A stretch of 17,062 nt of DNA from the NCBI GenBank assembly GCA_002490315.1, contig DLKG01000022.1:1-17062 (forward strand), read 5' to 3'. Each line of letters starts with the position of its first letter. The first letter of the stretch is position 1. Origin of the DNA: Prevotella sp. UBA7594 (GTDB lineage Bacteria; Bacteroidota; Bacteroidia; Bacteroidales; Bacteroidaceae). The position numbers and the translations under genes were made by a program. Positions 15,532-17,062 of this stretch are shown in pieces. The notes under the pieces were generated by a model. That model saw nothing but the letters and a program-made list of their open reading frames with translations. It was not told the DNA's origin and searched no databases.

Positions 15532-16516
15532 TGAGATTCAATTTCTTCTGTACAATATGCCTGATGCTGACGGCAAGGTGCAGGTGGTTATCAAGAACGA
15601 GACGCTTTGGTGTACGCAAAAGGCTATGGCACAACTCTTTGGTGTTGGTGTTCCGGCTATCAGCAAGCATCTGAAGAATATTTTTGAAGAGGGGGAGCTT
15701 GTAGCGGATTCAGTTATTTCCAAAATGGAAACAACTGCCGCTGACGGCAAAAACTACACCACGACATACTATTCCTTGGATGCTATTATTGCCGTTGGCT
15801 ATCGTGTCAGTTCGCTGAAAGCCACTCGCTTCCGTCAGTGGGCAACAAAGATTCTCAACGAGTATATCAAGAAGGGTTTTGCTATGGACGATGAGCGTCT
15901 GAAGCAGGGCAACGCTGTTTTCGGTAAGGACTATTTCCGCGAGTTGCTGGAGCGCGTTCGGTCTATCCGAGCAAGTGAGCGCCGTATTTGGCAACAGATT
16001 ACGGACATCTACGCTGAATGTAGCACGGACTATGACAAAAACTCGCCTACGACACGCGACTTCTACGCTATGATTCAAAACCGCTTTCACTATGCCATCA
16101 TGGGCCATACGGCGGCTGAGATTATCTACTCGAAGGCTGACCACACAAAGGAGAACATGGGACTGACGACATGGAAGTATGCGCCCGACGGACGAATTCT
16201 AAAATCGGATGTCAGCATTGCCAAAAACTATCTCCAAGAGAAAGAAATCCGCCAACTGGAACGTGCCGTTACAGGCTTCTTTGATTATATCGAAGACCTC
16301 ATAGAGCGTGAAAACACATTCAACATGGCGCAGTTCTCGGCAAGTGTTAACGAGTTTCTCGCATTCCGTCGCTACCAGATTCTGCCCGACAAAGGCAAAA
16401 TATCGGCGGCACAAGCCAAGAAGAAAGCGGAAGAAGAATATGATATTTTTAACAAGACGCAACGCATTGACTCTGACTTTGATAAGGAAGTGAGAGGGTT
16501 GTTGGATAAGGAGTAA
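15524..16516 (+). CDS. rhuM: RhuM-family protein within the hsd operon
   Basis: The 330-residue product matches the RhuM family (Pfam Virulence_RhuM), named from a Salmonella SPI-3 gene of unknown function. Seen here: an N-terminal segment LWCTQKAMAQLFGVGVPAIS (28-47) that looks like a helix-turn-helix, then YSLDAIIAVGYRVSS and FRQWATKILNEYIKKGF, both typical of the family, and a long C-terminal helical part with FYAMIQNRFHYAIMGHTAAE and a charged, coiled-coil-prone end. I chose the ATG at 15524 over one at 15494 because it gives the standard family N-terminus (SNEIQFLLY) and overlaps hsdM by 8 nt (ATGAGTAA), implying coupled translation. Its placement between hsdM and hsdS suggests a role tied to the restriction system, perhaps DNA binding or regulation, but no activity can be assigned. 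Confidence 0.9.
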   Translation: MSNEIQFLLYNMPDADGKVQVVIKNETLWCTQKAMAQLFGVGVPAISKHLKNIFEEGELVADSVISKMETTAADGKNYTTTYYSLDAIIAVGYRVSSLKATRFRQWATKILNEYIKKGFAMDDERLKQGNAVFGKDYFRELLERVRSIRASERRIWQQITDIYAECSTDYDKNSPTTRDFYAMIQNRFHYAIMGHTAAEIIYSKADHTKENMGLTTWKYAPDGRILKSDVSIAKNYLQEKEIRQLERAVTGFFDYIEDLIERENTFNMAQFSASVNEFLAFRRYQILPDKGKISAAQAKKKAEEEYDIFNKTQRIDSDFDKEVRGLLDKE

Positions 16517-16517
16517 T

Positions 16518-16552
16518 ACAATTTTGCAAGTCTGACTTGCAAAATTGTTTTT
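16518..16552 (+). terminator. Strong intrinsic terminator between rhuM and hsdS
   Basis: caattttgcaagt (16519-16531) and acttgcaaaattg (16535-16547) are a perfect 13-bp inverted repeat with a 3-nt loop (ctg), extendable by one A-T pair, followed by TTTTT. It starts 2 nt after the rhuM stop. A weaker related stem, gcaagt-ttt-acttac, lies at 16562-16576. Confidence 0.85.
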
Positions 16553-16599
16553 AACAATAGGGCAAGTTTTACTTACACTATTTCAAGATAGAGATAAAA

Positions 16600-17062
16600 A
16601 TGGAACTGAAAAAATACAAGTTAGGCGAATGCCTTGAATTACAAAGGGGGTACGACCTTACTTCTTCCCAAATGCAAGATGGTGAAGTTGCAGTTGTTGG
16701 ATCTAATGGAATTATAGGCTACCATAATTCTGCACGTGGCAATTCTCCGTGCATAACTGTTGGACGAAGTGGAAGTGTTGGAAAAGTCCATTATTACGAG
16801 CAACCAACATGGACACATAATACGGCATTATTTGTAAAAGATTTCAAGGGAAATAATCCGAGGTATTTATACTATCTCCTTAAAAACTTGCATTTGGACA
16901 AAATATTTGAAAAAGGAAGTAGTGTAATACCATCACTGGATAGAAAATTGGTGCATTCTTTGGTCGTTCCATTCCATAAGGATATAAACGACCAAAGAAA
17001 AGTTGTAGATGTTCTTACTGTGATAGACCGCAAAATAGAACTCAATCGTCAGATAAATGATA
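16600..17062 (+). CDS. hsdS: Type I specificity subunit, 5' part (cut by window edge)
   Basis: An open frame from ATG 16600 runs to the window end without a stop: 154 codons plus one base. The start YKLGECLELQRG, the middle TVGRSGSVGKVHYY and WTHNTALFV, and the end VVDVLTVIDRKIELNRQIND are typical of a type I target-recognition domain followed by the first half of the central conserved helical region. This is the first recognition domain, which would read one half of the bipartite target; the second lies outside the window. The DNA is much more AT-rich than hsdM, as often found for exchanged hsdS modules. No clear TAnnTTTG promoter lies between the terminator and the ATG, so how it is transcribed is unclear. 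Confidence 0.93.
   Translation, partial: MELKKYKLGECLELQRGYDLTSSQMQDGEVAVVGSNGIIGYHNSARGNSPCITVGRSGSVGKVHYYEQPTWTHNTALFVKDFKGNNPRYLYYLLKNLHLDKIFEKGSSVIPSLDRKLVHSLVVPFHKDINDQRKVVDVLTVIDRKIELNRQIND

Overview
This window looks like a chromosomal piece of a Bacteroidota bacterium, most likely order Bacteroidales and plausibly a Prevotella-like member. The clues are Bacteroidota-type promoters (TTTG, about 20 bp, then TAnnTTTG) before both tRNA genes and -7 boxes of that type before several protein genes, AT-rich leaders without clear Shine-Dalgarno sites, short secretion signals ending in A-Q, a secreted GH95 fucosidase, and a NahK-like sugar kinase. The genus is an inference.

Layout. Positions 1-268 hold an AT-rich tandem repeat that runs into the 3' end of a membrane phosphoethanolamine transferase/sulfatase-fold gene (261-2090, minus). 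The divergent gap 2091-2522 holds four copies of a 15-bp palindrome at exact 22-bp steps, roughly centred between the two outward promoters. Next comes an activated-methyl-cycle pair: mtnN (2523-3206) and luxS (3267-3752), which together turn S-adenosylhomocysteine into homocysteine plus the AI-2 precursor DPD. A hairpin-rich gap without a gene leads to tRNA-Pro(GGG) and its terminator.

On the minus strand, a TraB/GumN-family secreted protein (6922-7827) and a GH95 alpha-L-fucosidase (4375-6852) probably form one transcript. Divergent from them are a secreted SH3-like protein of unknown role (7984-8805) and a NahK-like kinase of the aminoglycoside phosphotransferase fold (8836-9918). The fucosidase and the kinase are both compatible with use of host or mucin glycans, but no SusC/D pair is in view. 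A 97-bp inverted-repeat element follows, then tRNA-Leu(TAG) and its terminator.

From about 10440 to the right edge runs a Type I restriction-modification locus: a 65-aa XRE-type regulator, hsdR, hsdM, a RhuM-family gene overlapping hsdM by 8 nt, a strong hairpin terminator, and the first 154 codons of hsdS, cut by the window end. Base composition falls from GC-rich in the kinase to AT-rich in hsdS, consistent with a horizontally exchanged defence locus beside a tRNA gene. The least explained items are rhuM plus an intrinsic terminator between hsdM and hsdS, the 22-bp palindrome array, and the large inverted repeat before tRNA-Leu.
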